A stretch of 64,000 nt of DNA from Nocardia cerradoensis NBRC 101014. GTDB taxonomy: Bacteria > Actinomycetota > Actinomycetes > Mycobacteriales > Mycobacteriaceae. Positions 1-9,080 of the stretch are shown here, in pieces. The translations under genes were made by a program, and so were the position numbers. Within the stretch, counting starts at the first letter, position 1. Every line of letters starts with the position of its first letter. Location: assembly GCF_000308535.1 (NCBI RefSeq), contig NZ_BAFW01000012.1, positions 23,057 through 87,056 on the forward strand, given 5' to 3'. A model generated the notes under the pieces. It did not search any database. It worked only from the letters and a program-made list of their open reading frames with translations, and was not told where the DNA came from.

Positions 1-2
1 CG

Positions 3-227
3 CTGCTGCGGTACTTCATGGTCAATGCCGGAACCGTGCTGAGCAAGCCGCGCATCCTCGACCACGTCTGGCGCTACGACTTCGGGGGCGAGGTGGGCGT
101 GGTGGAGACCTACGTGTCCTACCTGCGCAAGAAGGTCGACACCGGCCCCGACCGGCTGATTCACACCCTGCGCGGTGTCGGCTACGTGATGCGCGCACCC
201 AGCCGCAGCCGGTCGTCGGCGAAATGA
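3..227 (+). CDS. phoP: Response regulator PhoP, C-terminal part (5' end outside window)
   Basis: The last 74 residues of an OmpR-family response regulator, in frame from the window edge. What is visible is the winged-helix effector half: the recognition helix and wing read KILDHVWRYDF-like (here RILDHVWRYDFGG) followed by VVETYVSYLRKKVD and the closing LRGVGYVMR. These closely match the end of mycobacterial PhoP as I remember it. The stop codon overlaps the start of the next gene (ATGA), so the sensor kinase is translationally coupled. By family knowledge it binds DNA as a dimer after phosphorylation and controls cell envelope lipids and stress or phosphate-linked genes. The receiver domain is not in the window, so its phospho-acceptor Asp cannot be checked. 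Confidence 0.85.
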   Translation: MLRYFMVNAGTVLSKPRILDHVWRYDFGGEVGVVETYVSYLRKKVDTGPDRLIHTLRGVGYVMRAPSRSRSSAK

Positions 228-1822
228 GCGATCCGCGCTCGGTGCGGGAGCGCGCCGTCCACGACGCGTCCGACATCGAACCGGTGCGCCCCACCGGTGA
301 ATCCGAACCGGGGACCGATCCCGGATCCGGCGGCGTCGCCGGGCCCGCCGCGGATGCCGCGGGCGTCGCACCGCCTCGGCGTGGAATTCGGCGCCGGATC
401 TCGCGTCGCCTGGCCGCGGTGCCGCTGCGGGTCACCCTGGTGCTCGCGCTGGTCTGCCTGGCGGGCCTCGGACTGCTGGTGTCGGGTGTCGCGGTGACCT
501 CCGCGATGCGAAACGTCCTGATCGACAAGGTCGATCGGCAACTGTTCGACGCCTCCCACAGCTGGGCCAGCCCCGATGCGACACCGCCCCAGCATCTTCC
601 GCAACCTCCGGGGCGGGAGCGCCCGCCCGCGCTGTTCTACGTGCAGGTGACCGGGTCCACCGGAAATCAGCGTCTGCTGCTGAGTTCGGGGCCCACCGTT
701 CCGGACACGCCGTCGGATCTGTCGAAACATCCCGAGACCGTGGGATCGGTCGGTGACCCGAGCGAACATTGGCGCGCGATCAAGGTGGTGACACCCCAGG
801 GATCCAGCGTTGTCGCGTTGCGGCTCACCGAAACCGAGAACATCATCGACCGCCTGATCGGATTGCAGGTCGCGGTGGGCCTGATCGTACTGGCGGTGCT
901 CGCGGTGGTGGCGCAGTTCGTCATTCGCCGGAGCCTGCGCCCGCTCGGCGAGGTGGAGAAGACCGCCGCGGCCATCGCGAGCGGCGATCTGCATCGCCGA
1001 GTTCCGGTGCAGGGCACCAACACCGAGGTCGATCGGTTGTCACAGTCGCTCAACGGCATGCTCTCCCAGATTCAGAGCGCCTTCGCCGCCACCGAGGCAT
1101 CCGAGGAATCCGCGCGGCGTTCGGAGGCCCGGATGCGGCGATTCGTCGCCGATGCCAGCCACGAACTGCGCACCCCGCTGACCACGATCAAAGGTTTCGC
1201 GGAGTTGTATCGGCAAGGGGCGCTGGCGGATCCGGCCCTGTTCATGGATCGGATCGAACGCGAATCCAAGCGGATGAGCCTGCTGGTGGAGGATCTGCTG
1301 ATGCTGGCGCGCCTCGACGCGCAGCGGCCGGTGGAACGGCGGCCGGTGGATCTGCTGGCACTGGCCAGCGATGCGGTGCACAACGCCCGGGCCGTCGACG
1401 CGGCGCAGCGGCCCGAGGAGCCACGTCGGCCCGTAGACCTCGAAATACGCCCGGGGACAGGAACTTTGGAGGTGCGCGGTGACGAAGCGCGCCTGCGTCA
1501 GGTGCTGAACAATCTGGTCAACAACGCGCTGATCCACACTCCTCCGGAGGCGGCGGTCACCGTCGCGCTGACACCCGCGCCGGACGAGGTCGTCATCGAG
1601 GTCAGCGATACCGGGCCGGGTCTGCCTGCCGAGGACGCCGAGCGCATCTTCGAACGCTTCTACCGCACCGACACCTCACGCAGCCGCGACAGCGGTGGCA
1701 CCGGACTGGGCCTGTCGATCGTGCAGGCGCTGGTCGCCGCGCACGGCGGCACGGTCTCGGTGCGCAGCGCGGTGGGACAGGGCACCACGTTCGCGGTGCG
1801 CCTGCCCCGTTCGCAGGAGTGA
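224..1822 (+). CDS. phoR: Sensor histidine kinase PhoR
   Basis: A 532-residue membrane histidine kinase that should autophosphorylate and pass phosphate to the PhoP protein encoded just upstream. A Pro/Gly-rich cytoplasmic N-terminus of about 65 residues precedes TM1 (about 70-90). An extracytoplasmic sensor region runs to TM2 (about 211-233), then a HAMP linker, the HisKA H-box [15 protein letters not shown] with the phospho-acceptor His at 313, an N-box (NNLVNNAL) and G-boxes ([15 protein letters not shown]). The HisKA-HATPase half and the sensor motif [11 protein letters not shown] resemble M. tuberculosis PhoR (485 aa); the extra length is the N-terminal tail. Start chosen because ATG overlaps the phoP stop. 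A later start before TM1 is possible. Confidence 0.88.
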   Translation: MSDPRSVRERAVHDASDIEPVRPTGESEPGTDPGSGGVAGPAADAAGVAPPRRGIRRRISRRLAAVPLRVTLVLALVCLAGLGLLVSGVAVTSAMRNVLIDKVDRQLFDASHSWASPDATPPQHLPQPPGRERPPALFYVQVTGSTGNQRLLLSSGPTVPDTPSDLSKHPETVGSVGDPSEHWRAIKVVTPQGSSVVALRLTETENIIDRLIGLQVAVGLIVLAVLAVVAQFVIRRSLRPLGEVEKTAAAIASGDLHRRVPVQGTNTEVDRLSQSLNGMLSQIQSAFAATEASEESARRSEARMRRFVADASHELRTPLTTIKGFAELYRQGALADPALFMDRIERESKRMSLLVEDLLMLARLDAQRPVERRPVDLLALASDAVHNARAVDAAQRPEEPRRPVDLEIRPGTGTLEVRGDEARLRQVLNNLVNNALIHTPPEAAVTVALTPAPDEVVIEVSDTGPGLPAEDAERIFERFYRTDTSRSRDSGGTGLGLSIVQALVAAHGGTVSVRSAVGQGTTFAVRLPRSQE

Positions 1823-1823
1823 T

Positions 1824-2258
1824 TCAGGCGGGCACGTTCGCGCCGTAACCGAGATCGCGCAGCGCCTGCTTGATCTTGTCCTGCGCCTCGTCCAGCGACT
1901 CCGGGCTGGGATCGGTGTCCGCGCCGGAGATGTTGAAATCGCCCAGTTCGAACGCCGGGAAGACGTGCACGTGCAGATGCGGCACCTCCAGCCCGGCGAT
2001 CAGCAGGCCGGCCCGCGGCGCGTCCCACGCCTTGCGCACCGCCTGGCCGATCTTCTGGGCGACCTCGTTGATCCGCGCGAACGTGGCGGGATCCAGATCC
2101 TGCCACTGGTCGATCTCCTTGCGAGGAACCACGAGCGTATGACCCTGGGTGACCGGGGCGATGGTCAGGAAGGCGACGAATTCCTCGTCCTCCCACACGA
2201 ACCGCCCCGGCAGCTGTCCGGCAATGATCGCGCTGAATACAGATGGCATGGGTTTCAT
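1824..2258 (-). CDS. HIT family nucleotide-binding hydrolase
   Basis: A 144-residue histidine triad protein. The signature HLHVHVFP near residue 95 supplies the His-x-His-x-His active site that hydrolyses nucleoside phosphoramidates or dinucleotides through an adenylylated His in this family. N-terminal motifs [18 protein letters not shown] and GHTLVVPR are typical. It is convergent with phoR, only 1 nt from its stop, the arrangement of phoP-phoR-Rv0759c in M. tuberculosis. ATG at 2258 is used; a second ATG at 2249 is equally possible. The substrate cannot be told from sequence. A second HIT gene lies at 8492. Confidence 0.88.
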   Translation of the reverse strand: MKPMPSVFSAIIAGQLPGRFVWEDEEFVAFLTIAPVTQGHTLVVPRKEIDQWQDLDPATFARINEVAQKIGQAVRKAWDAPRAGLLIAGLEVPHLHVHVFPAFELGDFNISGADTDPSPESLDEAQDKIKQALRDLGYGANVPA

Positions 2259-2354
2259 ATTGCCCCGCCCGGGCGGGAGGCGGTGGCCGGGGCGGCCTGC
2301 TGTCCTCCCGGTACCCGCATCCGGTGTTCACCTGCGTCCCCTAAGCTGTCACGC

Positions 2355-3644
2355 GTGCGCGTACTCGTCATCGGATCCGGAGCCCGTGAACACGCCCTGG
2401 TGGAGGCCCTGCGTCGGGATCCCGGGGTCACCGCGATCGCGGCCGCGCCCGGCAATCCGGGGATCGGCCAGGTCGCCGAGGTGCGGGCGGTCGATCCGGC
2501 CAGTGCGGAGGCCGTCGTCGGCCTGGCCCGCGATTTCGCCGCCGATCTGGTGGTGATCGGTCCCGAGGTGCCGCTGGTGCTCGGTATCGCCGATGCGGTC
2601 CGGGCGGCGGGCATCGCCTGCTTCGGCCCGTCGGCCGCCGCCGCGCGGATCGAGGGATCGAAGGCCTTCGCCAAGGATGTGATGGCCGCGGCCGGGGTGC
2701 GCACCGCGCACAGTGAGGTCGTCGATCATCCGGGCGAACTCGACGCCGCGCTGGATCGCTTCGGACCGACCTGGGTCGTCAAGGACGACGGGCTGGCCGC
2801 GGGGAAGGGCGTGGTGGTCACCGCCGATCGGTCCGCGGCCCGCGACCACGGCGCCGAACTGCTCGAACAGGGCCATCCGGTGCTGCTGGAATCGTTCCTC
2901 GACGGCCCCGAGGTCTCCCTGTTCTGCCTGGTCGACGGCGAGACCGTGGTGCCGCTGCTGCCCGCGCAGGATCACAAGCGCGTCGGCGACGGCGACACCG
3001 GTCCCAACACCGGCGGCATGGGCGCCTACACCCCGCTGCCGTGGCTGCCGCCGGAGACCGTCACCGAGATCGTCGACGACGTGGTGAAACCTGTTGCCGC
3101 CGAAATGGTTCGGCGCGGCGTCCCGTTCTCCGGCCTGCTGTACGCGGGCCTCGCGATCGGCCAGGCCGGTCCCGCCGTCGTCGAATTCAACTGCCGCTTC
3201 GGCGATCCCGAGACCCAGGCCGTGCTCGCTCTGCTCGACAGTCCGCTCGGCGCCCTGCTGCACGCCACCGCGACCGGAACCCTGGCGCAGGCGCAGGCGC
3301 CGGTCTGGAAGGACGGCGCGGCGATCACGGTGGTGCTGGCGGCGGAGAACTATCCGGGCCGTCCCCGCACCGGCGACGTCATCTCCGGCACCGAGAGCAC
3401 GCCGGCCGCCTCGGGCGCGAATGCCGAAGTGCTGCATGCCGGTACGTCGCTGCGCGCGGACGGCGCGCTGTTGTCGGCCGGCGGCCGGGTGCTGAATGTC
3501 GTTGCGACGGGCGGTGATCTGACCGAGGCCCGGGCGAACGCCTACGAGCGCATCGCGGGAATCAAGTTGCCCGGTAGCCACTTCCGCACCGATATCGGCC
3601 TCGCCGCCGTGGAGGACAGGATCTCGCTGCCCACGCGGGTGTAG
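2355..3644 (+). CDS. purD: Phosphoribosylamine-glycine ligase (GAR synthetase)
   Basis: A 429-residue cytosolic enzyme that joins phosphoribosylamine and glycine with ATP, step 2 of purine synthesis. Evidence: N-terminal [13 protein letters not shown], the ATP-grasp region [16 protein letters not shown], and the family signature GDPETQ within [20 protein letters not shown] at 2355 is chosen because the N-terminal nucleotide-binding motif begins immediately after it; the frame is open further upstream but reads without similarity across the HIT gene. No strong ribosome site precedes it, and TAAGCT lies just upstream at 2342, so a leaderless transcript is likely. The gene stands alone on its strand; other pur genes are scattered through the window. 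Confidence 0.95.
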   Translation: MRVLVIGSGAREHALVEALRRDPGVTAIAAAPGNPGIGQVAEVRAVDPASAEAVVGLARDFAADLVVIGPEVPLVLGIADAVRAAGIACFGPSAAAARIEGSKAFAKDVMAAAGVRTAHSEVVDHPGELDAALDRFGPTWVVKDDGLAAGKGVVVTADRSAARDHGAELLEQGHPVLLESFLDGPEVSLFCLVDGETVVPLLPAQDHKRVGDGDTGPNTGGMGAYTPLPWLPPETVTEIVDDVVKPVAAEMVRRGVPFSGLLYAGLAIGQAGPAVVEFNCRFGDPETQAVLALLDSPLGALLHATATGTLAQAQAPVWKDGAAITVVLAAENYPGRPRTGDVISGTESTPAASGANAEVLHAGTSLRADGALLSAGGRVLNVVATGGDLTEARANAYERIAGIKLPGSHFRTDIGLAAVEDRISLPTRV

Positions 3645-3662
3645 TCGTCACAGCGGTCCGGG

Positions 3663-4667
3663 TCAGCCGACCTGGATGCCGTGCACGGCCAGCCACGGCT
3701 GCGGATCCACGTGTTGTCCGCCGATGAGGATTTCGAAGTGCAGATGCGGGCCGGTGGAGTCGCCGCGGTTGCCGATGCGGGCGATCTGCTGACCGGCGCG
3801 CACCCGCTCGCCGACCGAGACCGAGAAGTCGTACATGTGGCCGTACACCGAGATGGTGCCGTCGTCGTGGCGGATGCGTACCCACAGTCCGAAGCCCTGC
3901 GCCGGCCCGGCGTCGATGACGGTGCCGTCGGCGACCGCGTAGATCGGTGAGCCGATGGGCGCGGCGATATCGATCCCGTAGTGGAAGGTGCCCCACCGGC
4001 CGCCGTACCCGGAGGTGAACACCCCGCGCGCGGGTAGCGCGAAACCACCGATGCCCGGGGCGATTCCGTCCGGAGCGATGCCGCCGGGAATGGTGGTGGC
4101 CGGTCCGGACAGCCACGGTTGCGGCGTCCCGGCGACCGCGGCGGCGGCCTCGGCCTTGGCGCGGTCGAGGGTGGCTCGCGAGGCCGCGGCCACGACCTGC
4201 GCCTCGCGCATGCGCTCCCCGTTGTCGATGGCGGCCAGATAGCGTTTGCTGGTTTCGGGTTCGGCCTGCACCTGCAGCGGATAGGCGACGGCGATCCGTT
4301 GTGCCGCGCCGGGTTTCGGCGTCGATTCGATCGGCTGCGGCGCCACGGTGTCGGCGGCGGCGAACAGTCCGACCACGACCATCCCGATCACCAGCACCCG
4401 ATGGTCGCCGACCCAGCCGCGCAGCCGGGGCCACAGGGTCTCGAATTCCTCGCGCCAGTCCCGATTCCGCAGCGCACGACGCCACCGCCGCGACCGCGCA
4501 CGCCATTCGACCGCCGCGGCCTGCCCCAGGTCGCGTGAGCGCCGGGCCGAGGACCGCATCCGGCCGGTGAACGAGGGGCGGTCGCGGCGCAGCGTCGTTC
4601 GCCAGTCGGGGCGGATCACGGTCCAGCCCCCCTGGTACGACTTCGCGCGGCGTGCCTGGTCAGGCAT
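3663..4667 (-). CDS. M23 family metallopeptidase, membrane-anchored
   Basis: A 334-residue protein with a basic cytoplasmic head of about 90 residues, one membrane segment (RVLVIGMVVVGLFAAADTV), an Ala-rich linker and a C-terminal peptidase M23 (LytM) domain. The domain shows the zinc ligands HYGID and HLHFE and the fold signature TSGYGGRWGTFH. By family knowledge such proteins cut peptidoglycan cross-bridges or regulate other hydrolases outside the cell. An in-frame ATG 24 codons upstream (4739) exists, but the residues between are Cys/Pro-rich and unlike a protein start, so 4667 is preferred. It is convergent with purD (18 nt apart). Confidence 0.85.
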   Translation of the reverse strand: MPDQARRAKSYQGGWTVIRPDWRTTLRRDRPSFTGRMRSSARRSRDLGQAAAVEWRARSRRWRRALRNRDWREEFETLWPRLRGWVGDHRVLVIGMVVVGLFAAADTVAPQPIESTPKPGAAQRIAVAYPLQVQAEPETSKRYLAAIDNGERMREAQVVAAASRATLDRAKAEAAAAVAGTPQPWLSGPATTIPGGIAPDGIAPGIGGFALPARGVFTSGYGGRWGTFHYGIDIAAPIGSPIYAVADGTVIDAGPAQGFGLWVRIRHDDGTISVYGHMYDFSVSVGERVRAGQQIARIGNRGDSTGPHLHFEILIGGQHVDPQPWLAVHGIQVG

Positions 4668-4798
4668 TCTGCCGACGATAACAGGGGGCCGCCCGCACGC
4701 GCAGGCAGGCGCGGCGGCGCACAGCAACGTCTCAGACATCCGGCGCCGAGGACTACGCCGCGCGCCGGCCGGCGGACGCGGTGTTCTACCGTCGTCCG

Positions 4799-5968
4799 GT
4801 GCGCAGTGAATCCCGGCGGTCCACCGTTCCGACCTTCTATGTCATGGATGTCTGGAAGGCCGCGGCCGAACGCGCCCGCACCCACGGCGATGTGCTGGTC
4901 CTGGCGGCCGGTCAGCCCTCCACGCCCGCCCCGGTGCCGGTGCGGCGGGCCACGCGGGTGGCCCTCGACGCCGAATTACTCGGCTACACCGAGACTTTCG
5001 GCATCCCGGAACTGCGCACCACCATCGCGGCCCATCACCGCGACACCTACGGCGTCGAGGTCGAGGCCGACGACGTGGTGATCACGACCGGCTCCTCGGG
5101 CGCGTTCACGCTGATCTTCCTGGCCGCATTCGACGTCGGTGACACCGTCGTGGTCGCTCGGCCCGGTTATCCGGCCTACCGCAACACCCTCACCGCACTG
5201 GGCTGCCGGGTGATCGAACTCGACTGCGGCCCCCGGACCCGGTTCCAGCCGACGGTGGCGATGCTGGAGGAGCTGCCCGAACCGCCCGCCGGTGTGATCG
5301 TGGCCAGCCCGGCGAATCCGACCGGCACCATGATCGCCCCCGACGAGCTGGCCGCGCTCGCCCGCTGGTGCGACGACCACGGCACGCTGCTGATCTCCGA
5401 CGAGATCTATCACGGCATCGCCTATTCCGGAGACGACGGCGATGCCGAACCGGTGAGCTCGGCCTGGGAGACCTCGCGGGAATCGGTGGTGATCGGATCG
5501 GTGTCGAAGTATTTCTCGATGACGGGCTGGCGGCTGGGCTGGATGCTGGCGCCCGCGCGGCTGCGCCCGGCGCTGCAGCGGCTGGCCTCCAATATGACCG
5601 TGTGCCCGCCGGCGATCTCGCAATTCGCGGCGGCGCACGCGTTCGGCGCCGAGGCGAAATCCGAACTCGACGGACACGTCCGCCGCTATGCCCGCAACCG
5701 GGCGTTACTGCTCGAGGGGCTGCCCGCCCTCGGGATCACCGATCTGGCGCCCGCCGACGGCGCCTTCTACGCGTACGCCGATATCGGTCACCTGAGCGAG
5801 GATTCGACGCGCTGGTGCGCGGATCTGTTGGCGCACACGGGCGTCGCCCTCGCACCGGGAATCGATTTCGACACCCGTCACGGACACCGCACGGTCCGCT
5901 TCTCCTTCGCCGGCGCCACCGCGGATATCGAGGAGGCACTCGTGCGACTGGGCCGATATCTGAGCTGA
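4799..5968 (+). CDS. Class I/II pyridoxal-phosphate aminotransferase, AspB-like
   Basis: A 389-residue fold-type I aminotransferase. Motifs include FYVMDVWKAAAER near the start, TTGSSGAF for phosphate binding, SPANPTGT, the Asp and Tyr of ISDEIYHG, the PLP-lysine motif SVSKYFSMTGWRLGW and the C-terminal substrate Arg in VRFSFAG. It is very like M. tuberculosis AspB (Rv3565) as remembered, but substrate choice is not secure from sequence. GTG at 4799 is preferred over ATG at 4781 because the upstream codons overlap a likely promoter. It is divergent from the M23 gene and not obviously part of an operon. Confidence 0.85.
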   Translation: MRSESRRSTVPTFYVMDVWKAAAERARTHGDVLVLAAGQPSTPAPVPVRRATRVALDAELLGYTETFGIPELRTTIAAHHRDTYGVEVEADDVVITTGSSGAFTLIFLAAFDVGDTVVVARPGYPAYRNTLTALGCRVIELDCGPRTRFQPTVAMLEELPEPPAGVIVASPANPTGTMIAPDELAALARWCDDHGTLLISDEIYHGIAYSGDDGDAEPVSSAWETSRESVVIGSVSKYFSMTGWRLGWMLAPARLRPALQRLASNMTVCPPAISQFAAAHAFGAEAKSELDGHVRRYARNRALLLEGLPALGITDLAPADGAFYAYADIGHLSEDSTRWCADLLAHTGVALAPGIDFDTRHGHRTVRFSFAGATADIEEALVRLGRYLS

Positions 5969-6024
5969 CGCACAGACTTTCCGTACCGGCCCACCGGAGC
6001 GCGTGGATGCGGTACAAATGATTC

Positions 6025-6042
6025 GGGTTGTGATTTCAACCC
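6025..6042. promoter_or_regulatory. Inverted repeat upstream of the TetR gene
   Basis: GGGTTG and CAACCC are perfect complements around a 6-base centre TGATTT. It lies in the AT-richer gap 5969-6215, about 175 bp before the TetR gene. It could be an operator or the end of the aminotransferase transcript; the sequence does not decide. Confidence 0.3.
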
Positions 6043-6111
6043 TTGCTATTTCGAACCGGTCCCGGCTGTCCGCTCGGACCGGATCCCGGAAATTTGCGCG
6101 GTCCCATGGTC

Positions 6112-6183
6112 GATTGCACAGCAACGATTCGGCCGGGATTGCACAGACGCACAGATTTGCACAGATCGCACCGATTTGGCACG
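6112..6183. repeat. Degenerate array of GCACAG-type decamers
   Basis: GATTGCACAG occurs at 6112 and 6137, followed without gap by ACGCACAG, ATTTGCACAG, ATCGCACCG and ATTTGGCACG. The array ends 32 bp before the TetR start and could be a multi-site operator. No other feature explains it. Confidence 0.45.
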
Positions 6184-6215
6184 GATGAACCGATGATGAC
6201 TGGCACGATGACACG

Positions 6216-6920
6216 GTGATCACCGCGACGACCCCGAAAGGCGAAAGGCGTCGCCAAGCGTTGGTTGCGGCTGCCGCGGAGTTGCTACTCGAAGGCGGCT
6301 TCGATGCCGTGCGCCACCGTTCGGTGGCGACGCGCGCGGATCTGCCCCTGGCATCCACGACCTACTATTTCGAATCGCTCGAAGATCTGATCGCGCGCGC
6401 GGTCGAGTTCAGCGGCAATGCCGAACTGGAGTCGATGCGCCGCCGGATCGGCGAGGTCACCCACCGCAAGCGCGGCGCCGAGGCGACCGTCGATCTGGTC
6501 GTGGATCTGATGGTCGGCACCGACGGACCCGACGAATTCGCGCGTGGGCGGCTGATCGCCCGGTACGAGCGCTCGGTGGCCTCGGCCCGGCATCCGGAAC
6601 TGCGCGAGGTGCAGCTGCGGTTACGCGCCCAGCTCGAGGACCTGCTGGCCGATGTGCTGCGCCGATCCGACCGCATGGTGCGCACCGACCAGTTGCGCCG
6701 GCTGGTGGCGGTGGTCGACGGTGCGGTGGTCGCCGCGCTGGCCGAATCCGATCCGCAACCGCGCCGCACCGCCCGCGGCGCGCTGCTGGAACTGATCGAT
6801 GTGATCGCGCCGCCGGTGCCGCAACCGCTGATGGCGCCGCAGACCGTGCCGTCGGCCGCGGCACAGCATCTGCCCGCGGCCATGCCCCAGCAACCGAGCA
6901 GGCATCGAACACTAGACTGA
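6216..6920 (+). CDS. TetR family transcriptional regulator
   Basis: A 234-residue regulator. The N-terminal helix-turn-helix spans about residues 8-55 (RRQALVAAAAELLLEGGF ... RHRSVATRADLPLASTTYYF). The rest is a helical ligand-binding domain. The C-terminal 30 residues are Pro/Ala-rich and probably disordered. GTG at 6216 starts directly before the first helix. It ends 6 nt before purB, so the two are likely co-transcribed, yet no ligand link to purines is visible. The decamer array at 6112-6183 may be its own operator. Confidence 0.88.
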   Translation: MITATTPKGERRRQALVAAAAELLLEGGFDAVRHRSVATRADLPLASTTYYFESLEDLIARAVEFSGNAELESMRRRIGEVTHRKRGAEATVDLVVDLMVGTDGPDEFARGRLIARYERSVASARHPELREVQLRLRAQLEDLLADVLRRSDRMVRTDQLRRLVAVVDGAVVAALAESDPQPRRTARGALLELIDVIAPPVPQPLMAPQTVPSAAAQHLPAAMPQQPSRHRTLD

Positions 6921-6926
6921 CTGTTC

Positions 6927-8360
6927 GTGAGTCTGGTCCCGAACGTCCTCGCCACCCGGTACGCGAGTCCGCAGCTGGTGCAGTTGTGGTCGCCCGAGAA
7001 CAAGATCGTGCTGGAGCGCCGGCTGTGGCTCGAGGTGCTACGGGCCCAGACCGAACTCGGCGCCGCCGGTACCGAGGCGGTCACCGCCGAAGTCCTCGAG
7101 GATTACGAGCGGGTGCTGGGCGAGGTCGATCTGGCCTCGATCGCCGAACGCGAGCGGATCACCCGCCACGATGTGAAGGCGCGCATCGAGGAGTTCAACG
7201 CCCTCGCCGGTCACGAGCAGATCCACAAGGGCATGACCAGCCGGGATCTGACCGAGAACGTGGAACAGTTGCAGATCCGGCTCTCGCTGGAACACGTCTA
7301 CGAACACGGTGTGGCGGTCGCCGCCCGGCTGGCCGAGCGGGCCGCCGAGTATCAGGCGCTGGTGATGGCCGGTCGCTCGCACAACGTCGCGGCGCAGGCG
7401 ACCACCCTGGGCAAGCGGTTCGCGAGTGCGGCCGACGAGGTGCTGATCGCGCTGCGCCGGGTGCGCGAGCTGATCGACCGGTATCCGCTGCGCGGGATCA
7501 AGGGGCCGATGGGCACCGCCCAGGACATGCTCGATCTGTTCGACGGCGACGCCGCCAAACTCGCCGAGCTGGAGCAGAAGGTCGCCCGGCATCTGGGTTT
7601 CGCGACCGTGCTGACCAGCGTCGGCCAGGTCTACCCCCGCTCACTGGACCACGACGTGATCTCCGCGCTGGTCCACTTGGGCGCGGGCCCTTCGTCGTTC
7701 GCGCACACCGTGCGCCTGATGGCCGGGCACGAACTGGTCACCGAGGGTTTCCAGCCCGGGCAGGTCGGCAGTTCGGCGATGCCGCACAAGATGAACACCC
7801 GCTCGTGCGAGCGCGTCAACGGTCTGCAGGTGGTGCTGCGCGGCTACGGCTCGATGGCGGCCGAACTGGCGGGCGCGCAGTGGAACGAGGGCGATGTGTT
7901 CTGTTCCGTGGTGCGCCGGGTCGCGCTGCCGGATGCCTTCTTCGCCATCGACGGCATGATGGAGACCTTCCTGACCGTCCTCGCCGAATTCGGCGCCTAT
8001 CCGGCCGTGATCGAGCGCGAGCTCAACCGCTACCTGCCCTTCCTGGCCACCACCCGCATCCTGATGGCGGCCGTCCGGGCCGGGGTCGGACGCGAGAGTG
8101 CGCACGAGGTCATCAAGGAGCATGCGGTCGCGGTCGCGCTGGCCATGCGGGAGCAGGGCCGCGAACCGGATCTGCTGGACCGCCTCGCGGCCGACGACCG
8201 GATGCCGCTGGACCGCGCCGGACTGGAGGCCGCCCTGGCGGACCGGACGGCGTTCATCGGCGCCGCCGAGGCACAGGTGAGCGATGTGGTGGCGCAGGTG
8301 CAGAAGCTGATCGACGCGCATCCGGAGGCCGCCCGCTACACCCCCTCGCCGATTCTGTAA
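6927..8360 (+). CDS. purB: Adenylosuccinate lyase
   Basis: A 477-residue enzyme that releases fumarate from SAICAR and from adenylosuccinate, thus acting twice in AMP synthesis; it works as a homotetramer in the cytosol. The fumarase/aspartase superfamily signature GSSAMPHKMNTRSCER holds the mobile catalytic loop with its Ser, and GMTSRDLTENV and GRSHNVAAQ supply substrate-binding residues. Length matches the mycobacterial enzyme (472 aa). GTG at 6927 follows the TetR stop by 6 nt. Confidence 0.96.
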   Translation: MSLVPNVLATRYASPQLVQLWSPENKIVLERRLWLEVLRAQTELGAAGTEAVTAEVLEDYERVLGEVDLASIAERERITRHDVKARIEEFNALAGHEQIHKGMTSRDLTENVEQLQIRLSLEHVYEHGVAVAARLAERAAEYQALVMAGRSHNVAAQATTLGKRFASAADEVLIALRRVRELIDRYPLRGIKGPMGTAQDMLDLFDGDAAKLAELEQKVARHLGFATVLTSVGQVYPRSLDHDVISALVHLGAGPSSFAHTVRLMAGHELVTEGFQPGQVGSSAMPHKMNTRSCERVNGLQVVLRGYGSMAAELAGAQWNEGDVFCSVVRRVALPDAFFAIDGMMETFLTVLAEFGAYPAVIERELNRYLPFLATTRILMAAVRAGVGRESAHEVIKEHAVAVALAMREQGREPDLLDRLAADDRMPLDRAGLEAALADRTAFIGAAEAQVSDVVAQVQKLIDAHPEAARYTPSPIL

Positions 8361-8491
8361 CCGCCACCGGCCCGATGGTCGCGGCATCGAATCCGCCCGG
8401 CGCCGCCGTGCGCGCGGTGGTGTCGCGCGTGCTCGGCGCCGTGCGAATGGTGCGGCGGCGCAGGCGAAATCGCCGACTAGGGTTGCCGGAT

Positions 8492-8962
8492 ATGGACCCC
8501 TATACGATTTTCGCCGATATCGTCGCCGGGCGGGCGCCCTCGTCCAAGGTCTACGAGGACGACGATGTTCTCGCCTTCATGGACATCCGTCCGATGACGC
8601 CCGGTCATCTGCTGGTGATTCCGAAGGTGCCGGCGCGCAGCCTGGCCGAACTCGATCCGGTCATCGGCGGCAAGCTCTTTCAGGTCGCGCAGCGTCTGGC
8701 GGCCGCGCTGCGGGAATCCGAGGTGCGCTGCGACGGGGTGAATCTCTTTCTCGCCGACGGTGTTACGGCCGGGCAGGAGGTCTTTCACGTTCATCTGCAT
8801 GTCATTCCGCGCACGCCCGGCGACGGCTTCGGGCTGCGCAATCGCGCGACGACCCCGCCGCGTGCGGACCTCGACTATCTGGCCGCATCGATCCGGGGTG
8901 CGGCCGGGCGGGCGCAACCGAATGCCGCGAGCGGACAGGACGGAAAGTGGTGGCTCACCTGA
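8492..8962 (+). CDS. HIT family protein (second paralogue)
   Basis: A 156-residue histidine triad hydrolase with HVHLHVIPR as its active-site triad and the N-terminal IFADIVAGRAPSSKVYEDDD of the Hint branch. It differs from the HIT protein at 1824 in motif spacing and in a longer C-terminal tail (GRNRATTPP-like region to GKWWLT). ATG at 8492 was chosen because the conserved domain begins there; the frame is open far upstream, through purB, but that part is a shadow. A leaderless start is likely (TAGGGT lies 10-15 nt upstream). Lies 131 nt after purB. Confidence 0.87.
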   Translation: MDPYTIFADIVAGRAPSSKVYEDDDVLAFMDIRPMTPGHLLVIPKVPARSLAELDPVIGGKLFQVAQRLAAALRESEVRCDGVNLFLADGVTAGQEVFHVHLHVIPRTPGDGFGLRNRATTPPRADLDYLAASIRGAAGRAQPNAASGQDGKWWLT

Positions 8963-9080
8963 GTCGTGCTGCGGACCGGACGGTTTGCTGAGGAAACGCC
9001 AGGAGGTCGAAAGCTCCGCACGGCACCACGGTGTGCGTTACTTTAAGTAGCAGTTGTGGTGGGTCGACGGAGGTGGGGAC

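Noticed and set aside
6003..6188. 61-codon plus-strand ORF between the aminotransferase and TetR genes
   Set aside because: It spans the palindrome and decamer array, lacks a ribosome site and has no recognisable protein pattern.
6986..8491. Apparent purB-overlapping extension of the second HIT protein
   Set aside because: The residues before ATG 8492 are Arg/Gly-rich shadow sequence; the HIT domain starts at 8492.
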